Origin: JAEMQF01 sp963850525
GTDB lineage: Bacteria > Pseudomonadota > Gammaproteobacteria > Burkholderiales > Burkholderiaceae_C
Reading direction: 5' to 3'
Length of the DNA: 64,000 bases
NCBI GenBank assembly: GCA_963850525.1
Contig: CAWKLQ010000012.1
Span: forward strand, 372,001-436,000
Below, piece after piece: positions 18,508 to 27,870 of this stretch. The notes beneath the pieces are model-generated. The model saw only the letters and a program-made list of their open reading frames with translations. It made no database searches and was not told the origin of the DNA. Made by a program: the position numbers and the translations under genes. Every line of letters begins with the position of its first letter. Within the stretch, counting starts at the first letter, position 1.

Positions 18508-19884
18508 TCACAAGCCCAGACGTTGCAGCGCCAAGGGCGACATGTCGAGCGGCGCTTCGCGCCCGCCGATCACGTCGGCGAGCGCCCGCGCCGAGCCGCA
18601 GCTCAGCGCCCAGCCGCTCGAGCCGTGGCCGAGGTTCAGCCAGACGCCGGGCACGTTGCTCTTGCCCACGATCGGCGGCCCGTCGGGCAGCATCGGCCGC
18701 GCGCCTTTCCACACCTGGGCGCGGCGCAACTGCGCGCCACCGGGAAACCAATCGTTGAGCACCTTGTAGAGCGTGCCGATCGCGCCCTGGTGCTGGCGCT
18801 CGGCGTTGCCGCCGAGTTCGGCGCCGCCGGCGACGCGCAAGCGCTGGCCGAGGCGGCTGATCGCGACCTTGTAGCGCTCGTCCATGATCGCCGAGCGCGG
18901 GCCGTGTTCCGCCGCACGCAGGGGGAAGGTCAGCGAGTAGCCATACAGCGGCTGCAGCGGCAGGTGCGTTCCCAAGGGGGCGAGCAGTCGGATGCTGTCG
19001 ACGCCGGCGCAGACGACGACGGCGTCGAACGCTGCCTCGCTCAACGGGTGACCAAAGCGCGCGGCAGCGCGCGAACGCAGCGACATGGCTTGCGAAACGC
19101 GTTCGGCGCGCTCGGCGTTGAAGTCGGTCGCCTGCGCCAGGCGCGACGCCGCATAGTCGTCATTCACTGCGAGCTGGCGCACTTCGAGCGCAATTCGCGT
19201 GCCCGGTTGAATCCGCAGCACCTGGTTGGCGAGGTGGAACTCCGCGCCGCGCTTCTCTGCGTCGTCGCGAAGCAGCTGCGTGAACTGGCGGCAGTTGCCG
19301 ACTTCGTCGCCGGGCAAGTGGATCCCGCTGTGCAGCATCTGATCGGCCTGCAATCCGGGCTCGACGGTGCGGCAACCCGCCGCGTCGAGCTCTTTGAACG
19401 TGACGCCCAGGCTGCGCAGCAACTCCGTTGTCGGGCGCGCCAGTTCCGCCTCTGGCTCGCCCCGGTGCAGCACCAGGTAGCCTTGGTTGCGCTCGAATTC
19501 GAGTTGCAATTTGTCGATCAGGCTCGTCAACCGCTCCTGGCTGAAGCGCGCCAAGTGGTGCATCGCCGAGCGGTTTTGTTCATAGCTGCTGCGCCGGCAG
19601 GCGCGCAGCCAATGCCACGCCCAGCGCCACACGGCGGGATTGAGCGACGCATGCAAGCGCACCGGCGAGTGGGAACTGAACAAGTGGCGCAAGATCTTGC
19701 CCGGCATGCCCGGCGCGGCCCACGGCGTGACGTAGCCGGGGGCAATGATCCCGGCATTCGCGAAACTGCACTCGGATGCGACGGCGTTGCGCCGGTCGAA
19801 CACGTCCACTGTGTGCCCGTCCATCGTCAATTCCCACGCCGTGGTGACACCCACCACGCCGGCGCCGATGACAGCTATGTGCAT
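18508..19884 (-). CDS. dadA: D-amino acid dehydrogenase, FAD-dependent
   Basis: DadA oxidises D-amino acids (typically D-alanine) to 2-oxo acids and passes electrons to the respiratory chain at the inner membrane. 458 residues. The N-terminal dinucleotide-binding motif VIGAGVVGVTTAW is at residues 5-17, with the typical CSFANAGIIAPGYVTPWAAPG downstream (described as NAGIIAPGYVTPWAAPG). The C-terminus has GHGSSGWALSCGS, the FAD pyrophosphate contact. Length is slightly above E. coli DadA (432). The substrate is inferred from the family; no alanine racemase is next to it. Confidence 0.92.
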   Translation of the reverse strand: MHIAVIGAGVVGVTTAWELTMDGHTVDVFDRRNAVASECSFANAGIIAPGYVTPWAAPGMPGKILRHLFSSHSPVRLHASLNPAVWRWAWHWLRACRRSSYEQNRSAMHHLARFSQERLTSLIDKLQLEFERNQGYLVLHRGEPEAELARPTTELLRSLGVTFKELDAAGCRTVEPGLQADQMLHSGIHLPGDEVGNCRQFTQLLRDDAEKRGAEFHLANQVLRIQPGTRIALEVRQLAVNDDYAASRLAQATDFNAERAERVSQAMSLRSRAAARFGHPLSEAAFDAVVVCAGVDSIRLLAPLGTHLPLQPLYGYSLTFPLRAAEHGPRSAIMDERYKVAISRLGQRLRVAGGAELGGNAERQHQGAIGTLYKVLNDWFPGGAQLRRAQVWKGARPMLPDGPPIVGKSNVPGVWLNLGHGSSGWALSCGSARALADVIGGREAPLDMSPLALQRLGL

Positions 19885-20307
19885 ATGAGTGGCTCCGCCC
19901 CCACGTCACCCGACCCGCGACGGGTGTAGCGCGAATGCGGTGGGATGGGCTGCTTTCTGCCCGTTGCTGCGGTTCGATGTGGCCTCGCGCGTTGCGGTGC
20001 GAAACTGTGTCTGGATGAGCGACACGGCTCAACCACCGCCATCGTCATCCCGGCGAAAGCCGGGATCCACCGGATGCACGCGATGAACGCTTCGCTGGAC
20101 GCGCGACTTCCACGGGTGGATCCCGGCTTTCGCCGGGATGACGAATATCTTGCGTCGTGCCCTTCGCGCTGTACCTTGCCATGCTGAGCTTTGATCGGTG
20201 GCGCGCGTGAGCCCACCCAAAGCGGACGTTCAAACGTCAGCAACGGGCCGAAACCAGACAGCGCACCGCCCCAAGCCCTATGCATCTTGAGGTGTGACAG
20301 ACGCATG
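19885..20307. other. Intergenic region between dadA and an amidase
   Basis: 423 bases with no credible gene. Apart from the 101-bp palindromic repeat at 20043-20143 I see no structured site. dadA starts leftward from one end and the amidase ends at the other. The sequence next to 19885 presumably holds the dadA promoter, but I do not recognise a clear -35/-10 pair. Confidence 0.6.
20043..20143. repeat. 101-bp REP-like palindromic element, copy 1
   Basis: Perfect 28-bp inverted repeats (20043-20070 and 20116-20143, beginning CGTCATCCCGGCGAAAGCCG) flank a 45-nt centre. Each arm can also fold alone through CCCGGC/GCCGGG. A second copy lies at 36985-37085 in the same orientation, with nearly the same centre. 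This CGTCATCCCGGCGAAAGCCGG family is a commonly seen dispersed intergenic repeat in proteobacterial genomes. Confidence 0.92.
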
Positions 20308-21663
20308 CTATTGGGCGCGCATGGCGAGCACGGCTTCGACGGCGAGTGCGGTGTCGAGCAGGGCGGCGTCGTTGAGTGCGCCGCTCCACAGCATCAAGCC
20401 CACCGGCATTTCGCCTTCGGCATGGCAGGGCAGCGATATCGCGCAACCGTCGAGCAGGTTCACGACGGACGGGTTGCGCAGCAGTTTGGCGTTCGTCGCA
20501 AAAAACGCGGCGTCGTCGGCGAGCAGGGGCGCAATCGGCGGCGCGACCATCGGCACCGTGGGGCTGAGCATCGCGTCGCAGTCGCGCATCGACTCGTGCA
20601 TCGCGGCGATCCACGCAGCACGGCGTGCCACCAGTTCGATGTACTCGGCCGCACTCATGCGTTCGCCGCGGCGGATGCGCATCGCCACGCGCGGGTCATA
20701 GCGCGACTCGTCGCGCGCGATTCGCTCGCGGTGCCAGGCCCAGGCTTCGACCGGAGCAAAACCGCCGCCGGCCATGATGCCCGCGACGTCGCCGAGCGCG
20801 GGAACATCGATTTCCTCGACGCGCGCTCCGGCCCGGCTCAGCGCCGCCAGGCTGCGGCCGAAGGCCTTGGCGACCGTGGCGTCCAGCTCGTCGAGCATGA
20901 AGCCGCGCGGCACGGCCAGGCGCAATCCGCGGGGTGGCACCGAGCGCAGTGTGACGGGCTGGTCCGCGAGGATCCCGTGCAGCAGCGCCGCGTCGCGCAC
21001 CGAGCGCGTGATCGCGCACACCGTGTCGAGCGTCGTCGAGAGCGGCACCGTGCCCTGCGTTGGCGTGAGGCGCGCCGTGTTCTTGAAGCCGACGAGTCCG
21101 TGCAGCGCCGCCGGCACGCGAATCGAGCCTCCCGTGTCCGAGCCCAGTGCCGCCCACGCAGCGCCGGTGGCGACCGACACCGCGCCGCCCGACGTGGAAC
21201 CGCCGGGAATGCGAGGCGTGGCGTCGAGCCGAATCGTCGCCGCGTTGGCGGGCGTGCCGTGATGCGGGTTGATGCCCACTCCGGAGAACGCGAACTCGCT
21301 CATGTTGGTGCGGCCGACAAAGGCCGCACCGGCGCGGCGCAGGCGCGCCACGGCGGGGCAATCGGCCGCAGCAGGCGCAGCGTCGGCAAGCACGATCGAA
21401 CCTGCCGCGGTGACTTCGCCCTGAACGTCGAACAAGTCCTTGATGCTCAAGCTCAGGCCTGCCAGCGGCGGCAGCGGCGCACCGCGCGCGAACGCCGCGT
21501 CAACGCCAGCGGCCAGCGCGCGGGCGAGATCGAAGCGCGTGCTGAGAAACGCCTTTGTGCTCGCCGGGGCCTCGCAAGCGGCAATGCTCTGCTCCATCAA
21601 GGTTGCGGCGCTGGTGCGCGCGGCAAGGATCTGCTCGCGTGCCGTGCTGAGGTCGACAGTCAT
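20308..21663 (-). CDS. Amidase-signature hydrolase
   Basis: 451 residues of the amidase signature family (Ser-cisSer-Lys triad). Lys75 lies in SIKDLFDV, the cis-Ser is about Ser158 in GGSTSGGAVS, and the nucleophile is about Ser180 in GSDTGGSIRVPA. The family hydrolyses carboxamides, including amide, urea-derived and GatA substrates. Absence of gatB/gatC neighbours argues against Glu-tRNA amidotransferase. ATG 21663 is chosen because family homology starts there; the open frame continues upstream into the rpsB leader. Substrate unknown. Confidence 0.88.
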   Translation of the reverse strand: MTVDLSTAREQILAARTSAATLMEQSIAACEAPASTKAFLSTRFDLARALAAGVDAAFARGAPLPPLAGLSLSIKDLFDVQGEVTAAGSIVLADAAPAAADCPAVARLRRAGAAFVGRTNMSEFAFSGVGINPHHGTPANAATIRLDATPRIPGGSTSGGAVSVATGAAWAALGSDTGGSIRVPAALHGLVGFKNTARLTPTQGTVPLSTTLDTVCAITRSVRDAALLHGILADQPVTLRSVPPRGLRLAVPRGFMLDELDATVAKAFGRSLAALSRAGARVEEIDVPALGDVAGIMAGGGFAPVEAWAWHRERIARDESRYDPRVAMRIRRGERMSAAEYIELVARRAAWIAAMHESMRDCDAMLSPTVPMVAPPIAPLLADDAAFFATNAKLLRNPSVVNLLDGCAISLPCHAEGEMPVGLMLWSGALNDAALLDTALAVEAVLAMRAQ

Positions 21664-21859
21664 GGGGGTGCTACACTCCGCCGGTTTATCTGAGCACGAT
21701 GCCGAATGTTGTTCTTCCTGAACGATTCGCGCCGAGCCCGATAGACGAGCCGCGAATCCGGCAATCGAAAGGTGTCGTCGCAGCGCGAAACCAGGGTGAC
21801 CTGGGCCAGCGCGGTGCAGCGATTGAAGCCGGATTCTAGAACCAACCTTTGGAGCCCAC
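21664..21859 (+). promoter_or_regulatory. rpsB upstream region (promoter/leader)
   Basis: 196 bases between the divergent amidase start and rpsB. It must hold the promoter of the long rpsB-tsf run and may include an autoregulatory S2 leader as known in other proteobacteria. I cannot identify a convincing hairpin or -10 element by eye. TTTGGAG at 21849-21855 is a plausible ribosome binding site for rpsB. Confidence 0.4.
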
Positions 21860-22606
21860 ATGAGTATCAGCATGCGTGAAATGCTGGAAGCCGGTGTCCA
21901 CTTCGGACACCAAACGCGCTTCTGGAACCCCAAGATGGCCCCGTACATCTACGGCCATCGCAACAAGATCCACATCATCAACCTCGAGAAGACGTTGCCT
22001 CTGTTCGAGGAAGCGTTGAAATTCGTGCGCCAGATCGCCTCCAAGCGCGGTACGGTGCTGATGATCGGCACGAAGCGCCAGGCGCGCGAAGTCGTTGCCA
22101 TGGAGGCCAAGCGCGCCGGCATGCCTTTTGTCGACCAGCGCTGGCTCGGCGGCATGATGACCAACTTCAAGACGGTCAAGGCGTCGCTGAAAAAGCTCAA
22201 GGACATGCAGGCGCAAATCGAAGCCGGCACCGAGATCCGCATCAAGAAAGAGCAGCTGATGTTCCAGCGCGAACTCGCCAAGTTGGAGAAAGACATCGGC
22301 GGAATCCAGGACATGAGCGCCTTGCCCGATGCGATGTTTGTCATCGACGTCGGCTACCACAAGATCGCCGTGGCCGAAGCAAAAAAGCTCGGCATTCCGA
22401 TCATCGGCGTTGTCGACTCGAACCACTCACCCATCGGCATCGACTACGTGATTCCCGGCAACGACGACTCGAGCAAGGCGCTCGCGCTGTACGCACGCGC
22501 GGTTGCCGACGCGGTGCTCGAAGGCAAGGCGAACGCGATGAATGAAGTCGTGCACGCCGTGGCACCGAAGGGCGACGAATTCGTCGAGGTCGACGAAACC
22601 GCCTGA
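21860..22606 (+). CDS. rpsB: 30S ribosomal protein S2
   Basis: 248 residues, normal. The N-terminus SISMREMLEAGVHFGHQTRF and the following WNPKMAPYIYGHRNKIHIIN are the universal S2 signature. VDQRWLGGMMTN and DSNHSPIGIDYVIPGNDDS are further conserved blocks. S2 binds S1 and the 16S head. It opens the rpsB-tsf-pyrH-frr operon and is followed by an intrinsic terminator before tsf. Confidence 0.99.
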   Translation: MSISMREMLEAGVHFGHQTRFWNPKMAPYIYGHRNKIHIINLEKTLPLFEEALKFVRQIASKRGTVLMIGTKRQAREVVAMEAKRAGMPFVDQRWLGGMMTNFKTVKASLKKLKDMQAQIEAGTEIRIKKEQLMFQRELAKLEKDIGGIQDMSALPDAMFVIDVGYHKIAVAEAKKLGIPIIGVVDSNHSPIGIDYVIPGNDDSSKALALYARAVADAVLEGKANAMNEVVHAVAPKGDEFVEVDETA

Positions 22607-22638
22607 GGCAGGTCAAGCACCCCGCACGGGGGCGAGAC

Positions 22639-22662
22639 AGGGGCTGCTTCAGCCCCTTTTTT
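22639..22662 (+). terminator. Intrinsic terminator/attenuator between rpsB and tsf
   Basis: GGGGCTG-CTTC-AGCCCC stem followed by six T residues (22657-22662), 33 bases after the rpsB stop and about 60 before tsf. In other proteobacteria an attenuator at this site sets S2 above EF-Ts. The hairpin and T run are seen directly; partial read-through is inferred. Confidence 0.85.
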
Positions 22663-22723
22663 CAGTGGAACACGGTTCGTCGGCGGTTTCACCGAGTCGG
22701 CGAATTCACAGGAGGATTTCTCA

Positions 22724-23671
22724 ATGCCCGCAATCACTGCAAGCATGGTCGGCGAACTGCGCGCCAAGACCGACGCGCCGATGATGGAGTGCAAGAAGGC
22801 GCTCACCGAGGCCGACGGCAACATGGCGCGCGCCGAAGAGCTGCTGCGCGTCAAACTGGGCAGCAAGGCGGGCAAGGCCGCGTCGCGCATCGCCGCTGAA
22901 GGTGTGGTCGCCGCGAGCGTGTCCGGCACGACCGGCGCGCTCGTCGAAGTCAACTGCGAAACCGATTTCGTGACGAAGAACGACTCGTTCCTCGCCCTCG
23001 TTCAGGCTTGTGCCGACCTGGTGGCCAAGCACAACCCCGCCGATGTGGCCGCGCTGAGTGCCTTGCCCTACAGCCAAGACGGTTTTGGGCCGAGCCTGGA
23101 AGACGTTCGCAAGGGCCTGATCGGCAAGATCGGCGAGAACATGGCGATCCGCCGTTTCCAGCGTTACGCGGGCGGCGGCAAACTGGCGCACTACCTGCAC
23201 GGTACGCGCATCGGCGTGCTCGTCGAGTTCACCGGTGACGACGCCGCGGCGAAGGACGTCGCGATGCACATCGCTGCGATGAAGCCGGTGGCGCTGTCGT
23301 CGGCCGACGTTCCCGCGGCATTGATCACGACGGAGCGCACCGTCGCGACGATGAAGGCCGCCGAAGACGCCGAGAAAGCCAAGGTCGAGGGCAAGCCGGT
23401 GCAGTCCGCAGAACTCGTCGCCAAGCGCGTCGAAGGCTCGGTGCAGAAGTTCCTCAAGGAAGTGAGCCTGCTGAACCAGGCCTTCGTGAAGAACGACAAA
23501 CAAAGCGTCGAGAAAATGCTCCAGGAACGCGCGACCCAGGTGAAGGCGTTCACGCTGTTCGTCGTGGGCCAGGGCCTCGAGAAGAAGACCGATGACTTTG
23601 CTGCCGAAGTGGCGGCGCAGATTGCGGCTGCGAAGGCAGACTCCGACCCGGAGTCACCGAAGTCCAGGTAA
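22724..23671 (+). CDS. tsf: Translation elongation factor Ts
   Basis: EF-Ts is the guanine-nucleotide exchange factor of EF-Tu. 315 residues. The N-terminal UBA-like segment contains GELRAKTDAPMMECKKALTE, and the core dimerisation region contains VNCETDFVTKND. The C-terminus is about 15-20 residues longer than typical betaproteobacterial EF-Ts and ends in a polar tail (KADSDPESPKSR), possibly after loss of the usual stop. AGGAGG lies ahead of ATG 22724. Confidence 0.97.
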   Translation: MPAITASMVGELRAKTDAPMMECKKALTEADGNMARAEELLRVKLGSKAGKAASRIAAEGVVAASVSGTTGALVEVNCETDFVTKNDSFLALVQACADLVAKHNPADVAALSALPYSQDGFGPSLEDVRKGLIGKIGENMAIRRFQRYAGGGKLAHYLHGTRIGVLVEFTGDDAAAKDVAMHIAAMKPVALSSADVPAALITTERTVATMKAAEDAEKAKVEGKPVQSAELVAKRVEGSVQKFLKEVSLLNQAFVKNDKQSVEKMLQERATQVKAFTLFVVGQGLEKKTDDFAAEVAAQIAAAKADSDPESPKSR

Positions 23672-23744
23672 GGGCGAGCGAAGAGTGAACGCGGCTAGAC
23701 TCGGCGCCACGTTCAGACCACTCACTTCAAACGGAGTCCGTCGC

Positions 23745-24455
23745 ATGCCCGCGTACAAGCGCATCCTGCTCAAGCTCTCGGGCGAGGCCCTGATGGGCGA
23801 AGACGCCTACGGCATCAACCGCGCGACGATTGTGCGCATGGTGCGCGAAATCCAGGAAGTGACGAAGCTGGGTGTCGAAGTCGCCGTCGTCATCGGCGGG
23901 GGCAACATCTTTCGCGGCGTCGCCGGCGGATCGGTGGGAATGGACCGCGCGACGGCCGACTACATGGGCATGCTCGCCACCGTCATGAACGCGCTCGCGC
24001 TCGCCGACACGATGCGCCAGGAGGGCATGATCGCGCGCGTCATGTCGGCGATCGCGATCGAGCAGGTCGTCGAGCCCTACGTGCGCCCCAAGGCGCTGCA
24101 ATACCTGGAAGAAGGCAAGGTCGTCGTCTTCGCCGCCGGCACGGGCAACCCCTTCTTCACGACGGATACCGCTGCGGCGCTGCGCGGCGCCGAGATCGGC
24201 GCGCAAATCGTGCTCAAGGCGACGAAAGTCGACGGCGTCTACAGCGCCGACCCGAAGAAAGACCCGAGCGCCAAGCGCTACCGCGAAATCAGCTTCGACG
24301 AGGCGATCGTGAAAAATCTTCAAGTGCTGGACGCGACCGCGTTTGCGCTGTGCCGCGACCAGAAGTTGCCCATCAAGGTGTTCAGCATCTTCAAGCCCGG
24401 TGCGCTGTTGCGCGTCGTGCAAGGTGAGGACGAAGGCACCTTGGTTCACGTCTAG
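23745..24455 (+). CDS. pyrH: UMP kinase
   Basis: PyrH phosphorylates UMP to UDP. 236 residues, amino-acid-kinase fold. KRILLKLSGEALMG starts at residue 5, VAVVIGGGNIFRG is the nucleotide loop, and GTGNPFFTTDTAAALRG and KATKVDGVYSADPKKD are the UMP/ATP site signatures. ATG 23745 has CGGAG upstream. The gap to tsf is 73 bases and to frr 10 bases, as in the classic rpsB-tsf-pyrH-frr order. Confidence 0.98.
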   Translation: MPAYKRILLKLSGEALMGEDAYGINRATIVRMVREIQEVTKLGVEVAVVIGGGNIFRGVAGGSVGMDRATADYMGMLATVMNALALADTMRQEGMIARVMSAIAIEQVVEPYVRPKALQYLEEGKVVVFAAGTGNPFFTTDTAAALRGAEIGAQIVLKATKVDGVYSADPKKDPSAKRYREISFDEAIVKNLQVLDATAFALCRDQKLPIKVFSIFKPGALLRVVQGEDEGTLVHV

Positions 24456-24465
24456 GAGTTTTACG

Positions 24466-25026
24466 ATGAGTCTTGCGGAGATCAAGAAAACCGCCGAAAG
24501 CAAGATGGCGCGGACGCTCGAAGCGTTCAAGGGCGAGTTGCAGAAAATTCGCACTGGCCGCGCGCACCCCGGAATCCTCGACCAGGTGCATGTGGACTAT
24601 TACGGCTCGCCGGTGCCGATCGGCCAGATCGCCAACGTGACACTGCTCGACGCGCGAACCCTCAGCGTGCAGCCCTACGAAAAAGGCATGGGCGCGAAGA
24701 TCGAAAAAGCGATTCGCGAGTCCGATCTCGGCTTGAACCCGGCCGCGCAAGGTGATTTGCTGCGTGTGCCCATGCCCGCACTCTCGGAAGAGCGGCGCAA
24801 GGACTTGACGAAGGTCGCGCGCCACGCCGGCGAAGAGGCGCGCATCGCTGCGCGCAATTTGCGCCGCGACGCGAACGATCACGCGAAGAAGCTCCTGAAA
24901 GACAAAGTCATCGGCGAAGACGAAGAGCGCCGCTCGCTGGACGAGCTGCAAAAGCTCACCGACCGCACGATTGCCGAGATCGACCGCTTGGTCGCGGCCA
25001 AGGAAGCCGAGATTCTGGCCGTTTGA
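24466..25026 (+). CDS. frr: Ribosome recycling factor
   Basis: RRF splits post-termination ribosomes together with EF-G. 186 residues, the standard length. The three-helix-bundle domain includes KMARTLEAFKGELQKIRTGRA (described as LEAFKGELQKIRTGRA) and the C-terminal EERRSLDELQKLTD. Domain II has VTLLDARTLSVQPYEK. TAGGAG just upstream is the RBS. uppS follows with 55 bases between stop and chosen start. Confidence 0.98.
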   Translation: MSLAEIKKTAESKMARTLEAFKGELQKIRTGRAHPGILDQVHVDYYGSPVPIGQIANVTLLDARTLSVQPYEKGMGAKIEKAIRESDLGLNPAAQGDLLRVPMPALSEERRKDLTKVARHAGEEARIAARNLRRDANDHAKKLLKDKVIGEDEERRSLDELQKLTDRTIAEIDRLVAAKEAEILAV

Positions 25027-25081
25027 TGCAGCGGATTCACTTCCTGCCGGCAGGCGTTGCGCTGCAAGGGCCGTGTCCAGC

Positions 25082-25825
25082 GTGAGCGACGCCGGTGCGA
25101 CCAAACCGAGCACGGTGCCGCGCCATGTCGCCATCGTCATGGACGGCAACGGGCGCTGGGCGAAGAAGCGCTTTCTGATGCGCTTCTTCGGCCACAAGAA
25201 GGGCGTCGATACGCTCGTCAACATGGTGCACGCGTGCGCCGAGCGCGGCATCGAGTACCTCACCGTGTTCGCGTTCTCCTCCGAAAACTGGAAGCGCCCG
25301 AGCGAGGAAGTCTCGGGCCTGATGCAACTCGTGCTGGTTGCGGTCTCGCAATACTTGCGCAAACTCGCCGGCGACGGTGTGCGCATCCGCATCGTCGGCG
25401 ACCGCACCCAGGTCTCGGAGAAGTTGCGCCAGGCCTGGGAGCAGGCCGAATCGACGACCCGGCACAACACACGCATCACCCTGACGGTCGCGTTCAACTA
25501 CGGCGGTCGCTGGGACATCGTGCAGGCGTGCCGCCGCGCCATCGAGGACGGCGTGAAAGCCGATCAACTCGACGAAGCGCGACTGAACCAGTACATGGCG
25601 CTGAGCTACGCGCCGGACCCGGACCTGTTCATCCGCACCGGTGGCGAAGTGCGCATCAGCAATTTTCTGCTCTGGCAAGTCGCCTACTCGGAACTCGTGT
25701 TCACCGATCGTCTCTGGCCCGAGTTCGGCGCCGCCGACCTCGATTCGGCGCTGGCCGACTATGCAAGTCGCGACCGGCGCTTTGGTGCCTTGAAAGACGC
25801 CGCCGTGTCGCCCGCGGGTGCTTGA
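25082..25825 (+). CDS. uppS: Undecaprenyl diphosphate synthase (cis-prenyltransferase)
   Basis: Makes the C55 lipid carrier precursor for peptidoglycan and LPS from FPP and IPP. 247 residues. HVAIVMDGNGRWAKKR carries the catalytic Asp and the DGNGRW loop; FSSENWKRP and the C-terminal DLFIRTGGEVRISNFLLWQ are the other signatures. Starts available are GTG 25073 and GTG 25082. The second has the better distance from AAGGG at 25066-25070. The last codon overlaps no gene, but cdsA begins one base later. Confidence 0.95.
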   Translation: MSDAGATKPSTVPRHVAIVMDGNGRWAKKRFLMRFFGHKKGVDTLVNMVHACAERGIEYLTVFAFSSENWKRPSEEVSGLMQLVLVAVSQYLRKLAGDGVRIRIVGDRTQVSEKLRQAWEQAESTTRHNTRITLTVAFNYGGRWDIVQACRRAIEDGVKADQLDEARLNQYMALSYAPDPDLFIRTGGEVRISNFLLWQVAYSELVFTDRLWPEFGAADLDSALADYASRDRRFGALKDAAVSPAGA

Positions 25826-25826
25826 A

Positions 25827-26660
25827 ATGCTGAAGCAGCGCATCATCACGGCGTTGGCACTGATGGCGGTGCTCGTGAGTTCGCTCGCCGCTGCCTCGCC
25901 GTGGCCGTTCGCCGCGTTCACGCTGCTCTTGATCGCTGCTGCGGCATGGGAATGGGGCCGCTTGAACGGCGCTGCGTCGGGTGCGTTGTTGCTGGCGGTG
26001 GTGTTGGCCGGTGCCGGCGCAGCGGCTTTCGTGTCCGGTTGGGGCAGCGGCGCGCCCGGCTTGCTGTGGTGGGCGGCGCTGCTGTTGTGGGCCTTGGGCG
26101 GCGCAGCAGCGTTGCGTGCCGGTGTTGCTGCATGGTCAGGGCAGGCGAAACCCTTGCGCTGGCTGCTCGGCGTCGTGCTGCTCGGGCTGGCGTGGCTCTC
26201 GATCGTCAACGCGCGCGCGGTCGGCATCAACTTCCTGTTGTCGATTTGTTGCGTCGTGTGGATGGCCGACATTGCCGCGTATTTCGGCGGGCGCGCGTGG
26301 GGCAAGCGCAAGTTGGCACCGGCCATCAGCCCAGGCAAGAGCTGGGAAGGCGTGTGGAGCGGCATGGCCGGCGTGCTGGTGCTGGCGTGCGGTTGGATGC
26401 TCGTTGACCGATCGTTCGCCTTCGATTCGCCGAGCCTGTTCACGCACCTGCTTGCGCGACTCGGCGTCGTGGGGCTGGGCCTGGTCGTCGTGCTTCTCGT
26501 TGCACTGAGCGTGGTCGGCGATTTGTTCGAGTCGCTCGTGAAGCGCAGCGCCGGCGCGAAAGACAGCAGCCGCCTGCTGCCGGGCCACGGCGGCGTGCTC
26601 GATCGCTTCGACGCACTGCTCCCCGTCGTTCCGGCGGCGCTGGCGTTCGCGTCGCTGTAG
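25827..26660 (+). CDS. cdsA: Phosphatidate cytidylyltransferase
   Basis: CdsA converts phosphatidic acid and CTP to CDP-diacylglycerol, the precursor of all phospholipids. 277 residues from ATG 25827; a GTG at 25818 overlapping uppS is an alternative. Multiple membrane helices fill residues 1-190. The CDS family signature is seen as SVVGDLFESLVKR followed by KDSSRLLPGHGGVLDRFD near the C-terminus. Situated between uppS and dxr as usual. Confidence 0.95.
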   Translation: MLKQRIITALALMAVLVSSLAAASPWPFAAFTLLLIAAAAWEWGRLNGAASGALLLAVVLAGAGAAAFVSGWGSGAPGLLWWAALLLWALGGAAALRAGVAAWSGQAKPLRWLLGVVLLGLAWLSIVNARAVGINFLLSICCVVWMADIAAYFGGRAWGKRKLAPAISPGKSWEGVWSGMAGVLVLACGWMLVDRSFAFDSPSLFTHLLARLGVVGLGLVVVLLVALSVVGDLFESLVKRSAGAKDSSRLLPGHGGVLDRFDALLPVVPAALAFASL

Positions 26661-26682
26661 TGCGGTTCCGACGCAACCCACC

Positions 26683-27870
26683 ATGAGCACGCCACGCCAA
26701 CGCCTGTGCATCCTGGGCGTCACCGGCTCGGTGGGCCAGAGCACGCTCGACGTGGTGGCGCTGCACCCGGAGCGCTTCGAGGTCTTCGCCTTGTCGGCGC
26801 ACAGCCGCATCGATGCCTTGTTCGATCTGTGCCTGACGTGGAAGCCGCGCTGCGCAGTCGTGCGCGACGCGGCCCAAGCCAGCGACCTCGCGGCGCGGCT
26901 GCAAGCCAAGGGCGTGCGCAGCGAAGTGTTGTACGGCGCGCAAGCGCTGTGCGATCTGGCCGCGCACCCGCAGGTCGACACCGTGATGGGCGCCATCGTC
27001 GGTGCAGCCGGGTTGGCGCCGTGCCTGGCGGCGGCCAGGGCCGGCAAACGCTTGCTGCTCGCCAACAAGGAAGCGCTCGTCGTCGGCGGCGCGCTTTTCA
27101 TGGACGCGGTGCGCGCGGGCGGCGCGACGCTGCTGCCGATCGACAGCGAACATTCGGCGATTTTTCAATGCCTGCCCGAAGACCGCAGCACCTGGGGCGA
27201 ACGCATCCACCACATCGTGCTCACCGCCTCGGGCGGCCCGTTTCGCGAGCGTGACCCGGCGACACTGCGCGACGTCACGCCCGATCAAGCGTGCGCGCAC
27301 CCGAACTGGGTGATGGGCCGAAAGATTTCCGTCGATTCGGCGACGATGATGAACAAGGCGCTTGAAGTCATCGAGGCACGTTGGCTGTTCGATCTGTTGC
27401 CTGAGCAGATCGAAGTCGTGATCCATCCGCAAAGCATCGTGCATTCGATGGTCGTGTGCCGCGATCATTCCGTGCTCGCGCAACTGGGAACGCCCGACAT
27501 GCGCGTGCCCATCGCCTACGGCCTGGCCTTCCCCGAGCGCATCGTCTCGGGTGCCCAGCAGCTCGATTTTGCGACGCTCGGCGCCTTGAGTTTCGAGCCC
27601 CCCGACCACGCGCGCTACCCCGGCTTGCAACTCGCCTGGGACACGCTCAAAGGGCCTTTGGGCAGCACGGCGGTGCTGAACGCGGCGAACGAATCCGCGG
27701 TCGCAGCGTTTCTCGCCGGGCGGATTCGCTTCGACCAGATCCACGCAGTCAACGCGCAGACGCTCGCGCGCGTCGCAGGTGAGGCCGGCAGCATCGAAGC
27801 GCTGCTCGAGCTCGACGCGCACGCGCGCCGCGACGCTGCGTCATTCATCGAGGGGCTCGCGCCATGCTGA
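26683..27870 (+). CDS. dxr: 1-deoxy-D-xylulose 5-phosphate reductoisomerase
   Basis: First committed enzyme of the MEP pathway (DXP to MEP, NADPH, Mn/Mg). 395 residues. The N-terminal NADPH fold has LGVTGSVGQSTLDVV (about 11-25). LLANKEALVVGG and PIDSEHSAIFQCL are the substrate and metal region, and ASGGPFR and HPNWVMGRKISVDSATMMNK follow. The stop overlaps the rseP start (ATGCTGA). Confidence 0.97.
   Translation: MSTPRQRLCILGVTGSVGQSTLDVVALHPERFEVFALSAHSRIDALFDLCLTWKPRCAVVRDAAQASDLAARLQAKGVRSEVLYGAQALCDLAAHPQVDTVMGAIVGAAGLAPCLAAARAGKRLLLANKEALVVGGALFMDAVRAGGATLLPIDSEHSAIFQCLPEDRSTWGERIHHIVLTASGGPFRERDPATLRDVTPDQACAHPNWVMGRKISVDSATMMNKALEVIEARWLFDLLPEQIEVVIHPQSIVHSMVVCRDHSVLAQLGTPDMRVPIAYGLAFPERIVSGAQQLDFATLGALSFEPPDHARYPGLQLAWDTLKGPLGSTAVLNAANESAVAAFLAGRIRFDQIHAVNAQTLARVAGEAGSIEALLELDAHARRDAASFIEGLAPC

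Noticed and set aside
17179..19929. 916-codon plus-strand ORF antisense to nnr and dadA
   Set aside because: Low-complexity translation opposite two well-recognised genes.
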